NCBI GenBank assembly: GCA_017828835.1
Contig: JAGAEK010000134.1
Span: 1 to 15,683 of the forward strand
Length of the DNA: 15,683 nt
DNA from: Oscillospiraceae bacterium
GTDB taxonomy: Bacteria; Bacillota; Clostridia; Oscillospirales; Ruminococcaceae
Reading direction: 5' to 3'
The position numbers were made by a program, and so were the translations under genes. Position 1 is the stretch's first letter. Every line of letters starts with the position of its first letter. Shown one piece after another: positions 1 to 6,732 of this stretch. The notes below the pieces were generated by a model. That model did no database searches and was not told the origin of the DNA. It saw nothing but the letters and a program-made list of their open reading frames with translations.

Positions 1-380
1 AGCATATCGATCTTGTTGACGGCGAGGATCACGGGTATTTTAGATGATTTTATATTTTTCAAAAGTTCTTCTTCGCTTTTGGTGATCTCTTTTTCGAAAT
101 CCGTTACGAATACGATAACGTCGACGTCGGACACCGAGCCGCCGATCTGGTCGAGCATATATTTGCTGAGTTTGTTTTTTGCCTTATGGAAGCCGGGAGT
201 ATCTATAAAAATTATCTGATCCTCGTTGCTTGTGAGGATCCCCATGATACGTGTCCTCGTCGTCTGCGGCTTATCGGAAACGATTGCGATCTTTTCGCCG
301 ATAAGAGCGTTCAGAAGGGTAGATTTTCCGACGTTCGGGCGGCCGACGATAGCGGCTGTTGCGTTTTTTGAGTTATCCAT
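1..380 (-). CDS. era: GTPase Era, N-terminal part (runs off left edge)
   Basis: Era is a GTPase that binds the 3' end of 16S rRNA and helps 30S subunit maturation. Only the first 126 codons are present; the rest of the G domain and the C-terminal KH domain lie beyond position 1. The visible part has the P-loop GRPNVGKS (residues 13-20), a switch I stretch with KPQTTRTRI, the G3 motif DTPGFH (60-65) and the G4 motif NKID (122-125). This order and spacing, with GFHK after DTPG, identifies Era rather than Der or other TrmE-Era GTPases. The ATG at 380-378 is preceded by AAAGGA with about 8 nt spacing. It is the third gene of a phoH-ybeY-era operon, 32 nt after ybeY. The dgkA and cdd genes that often sit between ybeY and era are absent. 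Identification is firm; the truncation is only the window edge. Confidence 0.96.
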   Translation of the reverse strand, partial: MDNSKNATAAIVGRPNVGKSTLLNALIGEKIAIVSDKPQTTRTRIMGILTSNEDQIIFIDTPGFHKAKNKLSKYMLDQIGGSVSDVDVIVFVTDFEKEITKSEEELLKNIKSSKIPVILAVNKIDM

Positions 381-412
381 TTAAGAAATCCTTTCGACAG
401 ATAGTTTCCGAT

Positions 413-919
413 TCATTCTTCGGAATAAAAGCTTTCGTTTCTCTCAAGTCCGAGTTTTGTGAGGATGACCTCTTCTTTTTCGCGCATACGAACGAATTCG
501 AGACCGCCCGCCTCATGATCGTAGCCGAGAAGGTGGAGGCAGGAATGAACGGTAAGGTACCCGATCTCGCGTCTTAAAGAGTGGTTATATCTTTCCGCTT
601 GTTCGATCGCTTTTTCCATAGAGATAACGATGTCGCCGAGCATTTTCGCACCTGTTTCAAGGTTTATGTCGTATTTACCGTTTTCGCCGAGAGGGAAGGA
701 GAGAACGTCGGTAGGCATATCTTTTTTGCGATATTCGTTATTGAGAGCGCGTATTTGTTCATTATCAACGAAACTCACGCTGACTTCCGCGTTTCCTTCA
801 AAATTTTCCTCGGTCAGGACGGCGTGGCAGCATTTTCTTATGAGCAGTCTTATACCGGTGGGGATCTTAGCGGTTTTCTGTAAATTTGAAATCACGACTT
901 TAACACTGTTATTTTCCAT
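413..919 (-). CDS. ybeY: Endoribonuclease YbeY (rRNA maturation factor)
   Basis: YbeY is a zinc-dependent single-strand endoribonuclease involved in 16S rRNA 3'-end processing and ribosome quality control. The 168-residue product carries the family signature H-x3-H-x5-H as HSCLHLLGYDH at residues 125-135, with His125, His129 and His135 as the expected metal ligands. The upstream block MPTDVLSFP (68-76) is also typical. The length is normal for Firmicutes. Its ATG at 919 overlaps the last 11 nt of phoH, indicating translational coupling. era follows after 32 nt. In Bacillus-type clusters the HD-domain c-di-AMP phosphodiesterase gene (pgpH/yqfF) lies between phoH and ybeY; here there is no room for it. 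Identification is firm. Confidence 0.97.
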   Translation of the reverse strand: MENNSVKVVISNLQKTAKIPTGIRLLIRKCCHAVLTEENFEGNAEVSVSFVDNEQIRALNNEYRKKDMPTDVLSFPLGENGKYDINLETGAKMLGDIVISMEKAIEQAERYNHSLRREIGYLTVHSCLHLLGYDHEAGGLEFVRMREKEEVILTKLGLERNESFYSEE

Positions 920-1886
920 AATTTTTATTTTTTTTACCCTCCTCGTATTTTTCGTAAGCTTTTATGATCATCTGAACGAGACGGTGTCTTACGACGTCTT
1001 TTTCATTGAAATAAACGATTTTGATATCGTCGACTTTTTTGAGAATTTTGATAGCTTCGACGACACCCGAGCGGTTCGGATCGGGGATATCGATCTGAGT
1101 TATATCTCCGGTGATAACGGCTTTCGAGTTGTTGCCGAGGCGAGTGAGGAACATTTTCATCTGTTCCGGAGTGGTATTCTGCGACTCGTCGAGGATAATG
1201 AAGGAGTCGTCGAGGGTACGTCCTCTCATATAGGCAAGCGGAGCGACCTCGATATTTCCGCGTTCCATATATCTTGAAAAGTTGTCTGCGCCCAGCATAT
1301 CGAAAAGCGCGTCGTAAAGCGGTCTGAGATAGGGGTCGACCTTGTTTTGCAGATCGCCCGGCAGAAATCCGAGTTTTTCTCCGGCTTCGACGGCGGGTCT
1401 CGTTAAAATTATTTTGTTGATCTCGTGGTCTCTGAACGCTTTCACCGCCATTGCGACGGACAGATAAGTCTTTCCGGTACCGGCAGGTCCGATACCGAAG
1501 ACTATAGTGTTGTTTTTGATGGCTTCGATATAATTTTTCTGACCGAGAGTTTTTGCTTTTACGGGTCTTCCTTTTGAGGTGATACATATAACGTCGTTCG
1601 AGAGGGTGTTGATCTTATCCTCATTGCCCTCCGCGACGAGCGATATCACGTATCGAATGCTTTGTTCGTTTATGGCTTCTCCTCGGTTTGACATAGTGAT
1701 AAGGGTATTGATCGTTTTAACGGCGGCATCGACTTTTTCGATATCGCCGGAAACTTTTATTTGGGAATCGCGGTTTATTATCGAAACGTTATACTCGTTT
1801 TCGATAATCCTGATATTTTCATCGATACTTCCGAACAATTCGATCGTATTTTCGGCGCGTTCGATGTCTATAAAACTTTCGACCAT
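909..1886 (-). CDS. phoH: PhoH-like ATPase (PhoH/PhoL family)
   Basis: This is a 325-residue PhoH-family P-loop ATPase, a cytoplasmic protein related to superfamily I helicase cores and usually linked with YbeY and RNA metabolism; its exact role is unsettled. Residues about 15-65 form the usual N-terminal KH-like region. The ATPase core has Walker A GPAGTGKT (133-140), the conserved LTRPAVEAGEKLGFLPGD block (161-178), Walker B FIILDESQN (229-237) and the sensor-like stretch VITGDITQIDIP (257-268). The ATG at 1886 follows a GGAG about 8 nt upstream. A strong promoter lies just before it, and ybeY overlaps its 3' end by 11 nt. The gene is the promoter-proximal member of a ribosome-maturation operon. 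Family assignment is firm. Confidence 0.95.
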   Translation of the reverse strand: MVESFIDIERAENTIELFGSIDENIRIIENEYNVSIINRDSQIKVSGDIEKVDAAVKTINTLITMSNRGEAINEQSIRYVISLVAEGNEDKINTLSNDVICITSKGRPVKAKTLGQKNYIEAIKNNTIVFGIGPAGTGKTYLSVAMAVKAFRDHEINKIILTRPAVEAGEKLGFLPGDLQNKVDPYLRPLYDALFDMLGADNFSRYMERGNIEVAPLAYMRGRTLDDSFIILDESQNTTPEQMKMFLTRLGNNSKAVITGDITQIDIPDPNRSGVVEAIKILKKVDDIKIVYFNEKDVVRHRLVQMIIKAYEKYEEGKKNKNYGK

Positions 1887-1920
1887 AGAACTTCTCCGTT
1901 TCGAAAATGATTATACAATA

Positions 1921-1949
1921 ATTATATATCGGATCACACGGAATATCAA
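1921..1949 (-). promoter_or_regulatory. Sigma-A-type promoter for phoH-ybeY-era
   Basis: On the minus strand a -35 element TTGATA (1949-1944) is followed after exactly 17 nt by TATAAT (1926-1921). The -10 is perfect and the -35 matches four of six positions. It lies 34 nt upstream of the phoH ATG. This separates phoH-ybeY-era from the sporulation genes yqfC-yqfD upstream and implies vegetative expression. It is a sequence match only. Confidence 0.75.
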
Positions 1950-1979
1950 GCATAAAATCGGTAAATGAATATAAAAAAG

Positions 1980-3194
1980 TTATTGAATTTTATAAGAAAT
2001 AAACAATTTTGACAAGGCGGGCATCGGACCGATATATTTTTCTTCTCCGATATCTTCTTCACAGTAATAGTCGGCGACGATAATATAGCTTTCGCCGGTA
2101 ATATATTCTTTTATCGATTCCGAATGTATTACGGCGTCGGCAAGTTCGTTATCTTTTTTGTATTGCAGTTCTTTTTCGGCTGATATTTTTGCGTCGTAAC
2201 CGGAGATTTTACGTTCTGTTTCGGAATAGGGAAGTATTTCGTATTCGCATATTTTCACAGGCAGTTCGAACCAAAGAAAATTCAGCGTTTCAAAACTGGA
2301 GATCGTATCGGAAGCACCTTTGTATTTTTTCAAATAAAGAGGTACGTCGATCCCGAAAACGTTCAGACTTTTTTTGAAGATACTGTCGGAATAAACTTTT
2401 TCGGATTGCAAAAACGGGACCTCGACGGTGATACGGTGATTTGTGAAAGCGATTATTTTTGCGCGTGCGTGGTTATAATAGGATTTTCCGTTTTTGTCAG
2501 TAACTTTTCCGCTCACGACGGTATCTCCCTTAGCTGCGGCGCTGCCGGTATCCCGAACGATTTCTCCCGAATATAATTCGATATATTTTATAACGCCGTC
2601 GCGTTTTGCGACGATATCGAAAACGGCGTCGTCGGAAAGATACATTTCCGGTTGTTTTTTGGTTTCGCTGATCTCGATCCTGACGACGCAGTTCTGGACG
2701 TTTACCGTTATCCATGAGATCCCGTTCAATTCGGTTATTATACCTCTTTCCGCGTGCAAAGCGTTTACGGAAGAATAAAGGACACCGGTTTTTACACCGT
2801 ATTTTTCGGCGGTCGACAGAATAAGCGAAGTCGGTACGTTTTGATTTCCCGATACCTCGACCTTCCAGATAAACCTGCTTGAAGCGGCGATAAAAGCGCA
2901 AAAAATCAAAATCCCCGCAGCGATACCGTATCGTTTTTGATATTTGCGTATTATCTTCGGAAAACCTTTTTCGACTGTACCGCATAATTCGAGACCGCAT
3001 TTTTCGGAAAGCAGGACTGCGGTTTTATAATTTTTTAAATTAGTGCAGAACGATACCGAGATTTCGCTTTTGGTCAAATTCCAGAATCCGATATTGTTTT
3101 TGATGAGGAGGTTCAGAAATTTTTCGATGAACACTCCTTCGAATTTCAGCGAGACGCACCCCGAAAAATATCTCACGATACTTAAAAATTTCAT
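1980..3194 (-). CDS. yqfD: Sporulation protein YqfD
   Basis: YqfD is a mother-cell sporulation membrane protein of unknown biochemical function, widespread in spore-forming Firmicutes. The 404-residue product starts MKFLSIVRYFSGCVSLKFEG, matching the family's conserved N-terminus, which precedes a cytoplasmic region. A transmembrane helix lies at about residues 90-108. The motif FIWKVEVSGNQNV follows directly (108-120), resembling a POTRA-like start of the external part. A long external domain extends to the C-terminus. The ATG at 3194 lies 6 nt after the yqfC stop, so the two are co-transcribed. The next gene downstream, phoH, has its own promoter. The order yqfC-yqfD-phoH is the conserved Firmicute arrangement and supports the call. 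Length is close to the usual ~400 residues. Confidence 0.93.
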   Translation of the reverse strand: MKFLSIVRYFSGCVSLKFEGVFIEKFLNLLIKNNIGFWNLTKSEISVSFCTNLKNYKTAVLLSEKCGLELCGTVEKGFPKIIRKYQKRYGIAAGILIFCAFIAASSRFIWKVEVSGNQNVPTSLILSTAEKYGVKTGVLYSSVNALHAERGIITELNGISWITVNVQNCVVRIEISETKKQPEMYLSDDAVFDIVAKRDGVIKYIELYSGEIVRDTGSAAAKGDTVVSGKVTDKNGKSYYNHARAKIIAFTNHRITVEVPFLQSEKVYSDSIFKKSLNVFGIDVPLYLKKYKGASDTISSFETLNFLWFELPVKICEYEILPYSETERKISGYDAKISAEKELQYKKDNELADAVIHSESIKEYITGESYIIVADYYCEEDIGEEKYIGPMPALSKLFISYKIQ

Positions 3195-3200
3195 TACCGA

Positions 3201-3476
3201 TCACTTCTTTTCCGTAAATTCCAAAGATTTTATTTTACCTGAAACGACGGCGTCGGAGCCGTTTAAAAATTCAAGTTTTAAACCGGAGCCGAAAAAAGAG
3301 ACCGCAAGTTTACCTGCGTCAAGAGTGATTTTTTCTGCGGAATATTCCAATATTCCGCAGCAGCCTTCGACGGCGGCTTCCTCGTTGCCGGAAAGTTCTG
3401 TTTTCGGAGTGTTCGGGATGATCTCGGGCGGTATATCGTTTGTACCTTTAAAAAAATATCTGTCTTTTCGAGCCAA
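3201..3476 (-). CDS. yqfC: Sporulation protein YqfC (YabP/YqfC family)
   Basis: This 91-residue protein belongs to the small YabP/YqfC sporulation family, whose members are made in the mother cell and lack known catalytic activity. Visible family features are a basic N-terminus with DIPPEIIPNTPKTELSGN (about residues 14-31), then alternating strands ending in GSDAVVSGKIKSLEF. The start is TTG at 3476-3474: no in-frame ATG exists upstream of the conserved region, and an AGAAGG ribosome binding site lies 7 nt before the TTG. yqfD follows after 6 nt, the standard pair. A possible sigma-E-like promoter lies about 30 nt upstream. Confidence rests on both the sequence pattern and the context. Confidence 0.88.
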   Translation of the reverse strand: MARKDRYFFKGTNDIPPEIIPNTPKTELSGNEEAAVEGCCGILEYSAEKITLDAGKLAVSFFGSGLKLEFLNGSDAVVSGKIKSLEFTEKK

Positions 3477-3508
3477 TAAAATACCTTCTTTTTTAAAACG
3501 TATAATAA

Positions 3509-3536
3509 ATTTTATGCTTAAATCACGCGAAATAGC
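3509..3536 (-). promoter_or_regulatory. Possible sigma-E-like promoter for yqfC-yqfD
   Basis: On the minus strand CATAAAAT (3516-3509) differs at one position from the sigma-E -10 consensus CATACAAT. A weak -35-like GCTATTT (3536-3530) stands 13 nt upstream. The yqfC and yqfD genes are sigma-E dependent in Bacillus subtilis, which makes the match plausible. The -35 is poor, so this is tentative. Confidence 0.35.
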
Positions 3537-3579
3537 ATATTATTTAAAGAATTTGCCGAAAAGGTAGTGTAAATACAAG

Positions 3580-4677
3580 ATGAGCATACGTCGAAAAAAG
3601 ATATTTAATGCGGCGCTGGTCGCAGCGGCGGTTTTTTGCGGAGTACTTTTTATATCCGAAAATCAGCTGTTTTCAAAAGGAGTACAAAAAGGACTTTCGA
3701 TTTGCGCGAATTCCGTAATACCGTCGCTTTTTTTATTCATGATACTTTCTCAGTTTATTGCGTTAAGCGAGTTGGGAGGGACGATATCGAAAATACTGTC
3801 TCCGATAACGGTACGGATCTACAATCTTCCGAAAAATTGCGGATCGGCGATAATAATGGGGTTTATAGGCGGGTATCCCGCGGCGGCAAAAATGATATCG
3901 TCGGAGGTAAAAACGGGACGTTTAAGCAAAAAGTCGGCGCAGAGGCTGCTCTGTTCCTGTGTAAACGCGGGACCCGCGTTCGTGATAGCGGCGATCGGAG
4001 TCGGGGTATATAAAAACGCAAAAATAGGGGCGGAGCTTTACGCGGCACAGGTACTTTCATCGATAATTATAGGATTTATCATGTCGTTTTGCGAAAAGAG
4101 AGGCGAAAAACCGGAAAATATAATTCCGTCAAATATTTCTTATTCTTCGGCGTTCGTACGTTCGGTCGCGTCGGCAACGGAATCGATGCTGCATATTTGC
4201 GGATACGTAGTGTTTTTTTCGGCAATGGCGGAATGGGGGATAAAAAGCGGGGTCATTGAAAGAATATCGGACATAACGGAAAAAATTATACCGTTTGCGC
4301 CAAAATCCGATATAGCAGCGATAATCTGCGGATTATTCGAGGCGTCGACGGGCAGTTTTTTGTCAATAAATCCGGTCGTGACCGCATTTATATTGTCTTT
4401 CGGAGGTATGTCGGTGATATTTCAGATAGCCGACCAGTTTTCGGACGTTGATATTTCGATAAAACGGTTTATTCTGACAAGACCGATACACGGAGCGCTC
4501 ACAGCAATGCTCTTTTGCTTGATCACGAAAATATTTCCGACGGCGATAAATACCGGGAATTTTGGGAACAATCAAGCAAAAGCCGTACTTATATCGGACT
4601 CGGTATACGTGAGTATCGCGCTCATGTTGAGCAGCGTGATATTTTTATTTACCGTTTCCGAAAAGAAAAAATTGTAA
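3580..4677 (+). CDS. ylbJ: YlbJ-like sporulation integral membrane protein
   Basis: This is a 365-residue polytopic membrane protein of the YlbJ family, with nucleoside-recognition/Gate-type repeats. YlbJ is needed for normal spore formation in Bacillus; its substrate is unknown. The N-terminal helix (about residues 9-26) is followed by SVIPSLFLFMILSQF (45-59). Then come the conserved block GFIGGYPAAAKMISSEVKTGRLS and SCVNAGPAFVIAAIGVG, which characterise YlbJ, and further helices to the C-terminus. The ATG at 3580 is the first possible start after an in-frame stop at 3565. The only SD-like sequence, AAGG, is 16 nt away, so initiation looks weak. It is divergent from yqfC, placing three sporulation genes side by side. 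No terminator follows; the next promoter overlaps its stop codon. Confidence 0.88.
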   Translation: MSIRRKKIFNAALVAAAVFCGVLFISENQLFSKGVQKGLSICANSVIPSLFLFMILSQFIALSELGGTISKILSPITVRIYNLPKNCGSAIIMGFIGGYPAAAKMISSEVKTGRLSKKSAQRLLCSCVNAGPAFVIAAIGVGVYKNAKIGAELYAAQVLSSIIIGFIMSFCEKRGEKPENIIPSNISYSSAFVRSVASATESMLHICGYVVFFSAMAEWGIKSGVIERISDITEKIIPFAPKSDIAAIICGLFEASTGSFLSINPVVTAFILSFGGMSVIFQIADQFSDVDISIKRFILTRPIHGALTAMLFCLITKIFPTAINTGNFGNNQAKAVLISDSVYVSIALMLSSVIFLFTVSEKKKL

Positions 4678-4700
4678 TTTTTTGTTTTTTCTGATATAAT
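4672..4700 (+). promoter_or_regulatory. Sigma-A-type promoter with extended -10, ahead of the ispDF operon
   Basis: TTGTAA (4672-4677) and TATAAT (4695-4700) are separated by 17 nt, and TGA directly precedes the -10 box, giving an extended -10. The -35 includes the ylbJ stop codon. The likely transcript starts close to 4707, leaving a short leader before the ATG at 4725. It probably drives the genes from 4725 to 7211, since their spacing is tight and a terminator follows ispF. Confidence 0.75.
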
Positions 4701-4724
4701 TATGTTAAATTCCGCGGAAGGCAG

Positions 4725-4952
4725 ATGAAAAACGAAATGAAAGACGTATTTACAAAAGAAAACGAACCTGCGTGCAAGTATTGTGCGAGAGGGAAAAAAT
4801 CGGCTGATTCAAAATCTGTACTTTGTATGAAGAAGGGGATAGTGTCTCCGGATTTCAGCTGCAGTTCGTTTAAATACGATCCGTTAAAAAGGGAACCTTA
4901 CGCCGCACCGACGCTGCAAAAGGACTTAAAAGCGGAGGATTTTGAGCTTTAA
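4725..4952 (+). CDS. Small four-cysteine protein, probable metal binder
   Basis: This is a 75-residue cytoplasmic protein without membrane segments. It contains Cys17-x2-Cys20, Cys34 and Cys46, followed by SSFKYDPLKREP (47-58). The C-x2-C...C...C pattern suggests a structural zinc or iron site resembling zinc-ribbon or rubredoxin-like folds, but I do not recognise a characterised family. It resembles small hypothetical proteins I know from Clostridia ending with a similar F-x-Y-D-P-L-x-R-x-P motif. GGAAGG lies only 3 nt before the ATG at 4725, which is tight. A second in-frame ATG at 4737 is 15 nt from it, so the exact start is unsure. It is first in the operon, 13 nt before the exported protein. 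Function is unknown. Confidence 0.72.
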   Translation: MKNEMKDVFTKENEPACKYCARGKKSADSKSVLCMKKGIVSPDFSCSSFKYDPLKREPYAAPTLQKDLKAEDFEL

Positions 4953-4965
4953 TGGAGGAAAAATA

Positions 4966-5982
4966 TTGAAAAGACTGTTTAAAGCTTTGATTTTTACGTT
5001 ATTATCAATGGCTTTGATATGTTCGGCTGATTTTGCCGAAAGTGTTACCGAAAACAAAGGGCTGTACGTAAACGGGATATCTCAGGGCGACTTTCCGCTC
5101 GATAACGGATTTGTTTCGGCGGGAATAAAAGAGCAGTTGATACAAATAGCGGATTTTGCAAAAGCTCACGGATACAAAAGGATATATTTTGAAGCGGTAA
5201 ACGAGTCGAAAGCAATGTATAGGTCTATAGCTTTACAGCAGTGTGAATGCTTGAAAAATACAGATATAGATCCTTTAAAAGAGCTTATATCCGTTTGTCA
5301 CAGTGAAAATATAGAAGTAATTGCGGTCATATCGCCTCTTTACGCGGGAAAACTGACTGAAGATTTGAACAAGCTCGGGATATTTGCCGCAAAGAGCGAA
5401 AAATATTACGTTTCGGACGAAAACGGAAACTGTTATTACGACCCCACATCGAAAGAAGTCGCGAAATACGTTTTGAGGATAGCGGAAGAGATAGCGAAAA
5501 GGTATGACGTAGACGGAGAATTGATCTCGGGATTCGGGCTTTCCGAAGAGCTGACGATGAAAATAAACGGAAACGTCAACAGTGCGCTTGAAGAGATAAT
5601 GCGGGAAATAAGAACGGTAACGCAGGGCAAAAAGCTCGGGATAGAAATAACCGCAAAGGACGGTATAAGCAGTATGTTCGGCGATTACGACGGCAATTAC
5701 GCAGCCGTTTTCGATACCGGCGTCGATTTTGCAGTGATCGTTGCGGAGGAAGATTTTTCCGAACAAGCTGAAATTTGGGGCGCGATATGCAAAACCGGCG
5801 GAATCGATTGGACGATAAAGATCGATTTTTCCGGAATAGAGCAAGCTGCGTATCAGAAAAAAGACGATTACCGTTCGGTTTTTGAGAAAAAAGAGACAGC
5901 ATCGTATTTCGGGGCGGAAGGATCTGCCGAAAGCGGTTACAGATATTTGCTTTTTACGATTGACAACGGTCGGACGTTATAA
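4966..5982 (+). CDS. Exported GHL10/DUF187-like protein, diverged
   Basis: The product is a 338-residue protein with an N-terminal signal peptide or anchor (KRLFKALIF then a hydrophobic stretch to about residue 20). I place the start at TTG 4966 because GGAGG at 4954-4958 lies 7 nt upstream; a longer reading from TTG 4942 would overlap the preceding gene and bury that site. The fold pattern matches GHL10 (DUF187) TIM-barrel proteins. Around residues 102-127 DPLKELISVCHSENIEVIAVISPLY corresponds to the family block where a D-P-L is followed by a helix and an I-x-P-Y strand end. At 158-185 YYDPTSKEVAKYVLRIAEEI...RYDVDG matches the region before the usual I-x-x-D-D-Y motif. Here that motif reads ELISGFGLS, so the expected acidic pair is missing. 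It may be a non-catalytic binding protein. The four-cysteine gene is upstream and ispD downstream. Confidence 0.68.
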   Translation: MKRLFKALIFTLLSMALICSADFAESVTENKGLYVNGISQGDFPLDNGFVSAGIKEQLIQIADFAKAHGYKRIYFEAVNESKAMYRSIALQQCECLKNTDIDPLKELISVCHSENIEVIAVISPLYAGKLTEDLNKLGIFAAKSEKYYVSDENGNCYYDPTSKEVAKYVLRIAEEIAKRYDVDGELISGFGLSEELTMKINGNVNSALEEIMREIRTVTQGKKLGIEITAKDGISSMFGDYDGNYAAVFDTGVDFAVIVAEEDFSEQAEIWGAICKTGGIDWTIKIDFSGIEQAAYQKKDDYRSVFEKKETASYFGAEGSAESGYRYLLFTIDNGRTL

Positions 5983-6036
5983 TAAAATTTTATAAATGTA
6001 CTTTATGACAAATAACTCATAAGTTGGTGACGTGTT

Positions 6037-6732
6037 TTGAATATAAAAGCATCGGTCGTTATAGCGGCGGCTGGAGATTCCGTGAGAATGGGCGGGATCG
6101 ACAAACAGCTTGCGGATATTTACGGGGCGTCGGTATTGGCGAGAACGATATCCGTATTTGAAAGCAGCGAAAAGGTTGATGAGATAATAGTGGTTTCGAA
6201 GCCGAAGACGCTGGAGTTTATAAAGGAACTCATTGAAAGCGGCGACGTTAAAAAGATAACGCATATGGTGACCGGCGGCAGCACGAGACAGCAGTCTGTG
6301 TTCAACGGAATAAAATACGTTAAAGAAGACGCGGAATATATTGCCGTACATGACGGAGCAAGACCGCTGGTAACGGTGGAAGAAGTCGAAAGGTGTATCG
6401 ACGATGCCGCGCTCTACGGTGCCGCCGCTTTGGGAGTCAAAGCTAAGGATACGATAAAAATAGTCGATTCGGACGGATTTGTTATAGAAACTCCGGACAG
6501 AAAAAACGTCTACCATGCCCAAACGCCTCAGATATTTCGGGCGTCGTTATACAGAAAAGCGATGGAGCAGGCAATCAGAGAACAGAAGGATTACAGTGAC
6601 GATTGCGGTATGGTGGAGGCGACCGGGGCGAAAATATATATAAGCGCCGGAAGTTACGAAAATATAAAAATCACTACTCCTACAGATATAATTTCGGTGA
6701 AAAACGTTCTCGACGGGAGGAGAGACAGGTGA
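6037..6732 (+). CDS. ispD: 2-C-methyl-D-erythritol 4-phosphate cytidylyltransferase IspD
   Basis: IspD joins CTP and 2-C-methyl-D-erythritol 4-phosphate to give CDP-methylerythritol, the third step of the MEP isoprenoid pathway, in the cytoplasm. The 231-residue product has the nucleotide-binding loop AAAGDSVRMGG (10-20), the basic KQ pair at residues 23-24, VHDGARP (104-110), TPQIF (163-167), the acidic pair at 188-189 and YENIKITTPTD (207-217). Length is normal. The start is TTG at 6037: an in-frame stop lies at 6028 and no ATG precedes the conserved loop, while a modest GGTGA stands 6 nt upstream. Its stop overlaps the ispF GTG (GTGA), so the pair is coupled. It lies 54 nt after the exported protein gene. 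Confidence 0.97.
   Translation: MNIKASVVIAAAGDSVRMGGIDKQLADIYGASVLARTISVFESSEKVDEIIVVSKPKTLEFIKELIESGDVKKITHMVTGGSTRQQSVFNGIKYVKEDAEYIAVHDGARPLVTVEEVERCIDDAALYGAAALGVKAKDTIKIVDSDGFVIETPDRKNVYHAQTPQIFRASLYRKAMEQAIREQKDYSDDCGMVEATGAKIYISAGSYENIKITTPTDIISVKNVLDGRRDR

Noticed and set aside
630..1277. Open frame of 215 codons on the plus strand opposite ybeY and phoH
   Set aside because: It is fully antisense to two firmly identified genes, has a low-complexity Phe/Ser/Leu-rich product and shows no family pattern.
1003..1587. Long open frame of 194 codons on the minus strand inside phoH
   Set aside because: It overlaps phoH in another frame, is very rich in Arg and Ser, lacks a ribosome binding site and has no recognisable motif. 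It is a shadow caused by the TCG/CGA-rich codon use.
3043..3567. Open frame of 174 codons opposite the yqfD start, yqfC and the intergenic gap
   Set aside because: It is antisense to the conserved sporulation pair, its product has no domain pattern and no ribosome binding site precedes it.
6000..6030. Weak inverted repeat (TTATG...CATAA) just before ispD, considered as a regulatory hairpin
   Set aside because: The 5 bp A/T stem with a 10 nt loop is too weak to separate from chance.
5977..6522. Open frame of 181 codons opposite ispD
   Set aside because: It is a shadow of ispD, rich in Tyr, Arg and Phe, with no motif or ribosome binding site.
6603..6728. N-terminal extension of ispF in the longer open frame
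   Set aside because: The extension lies inside the ispD coding region, contains the GGAGG site of the true GTG start, and the IspF family begins right after that GTG.
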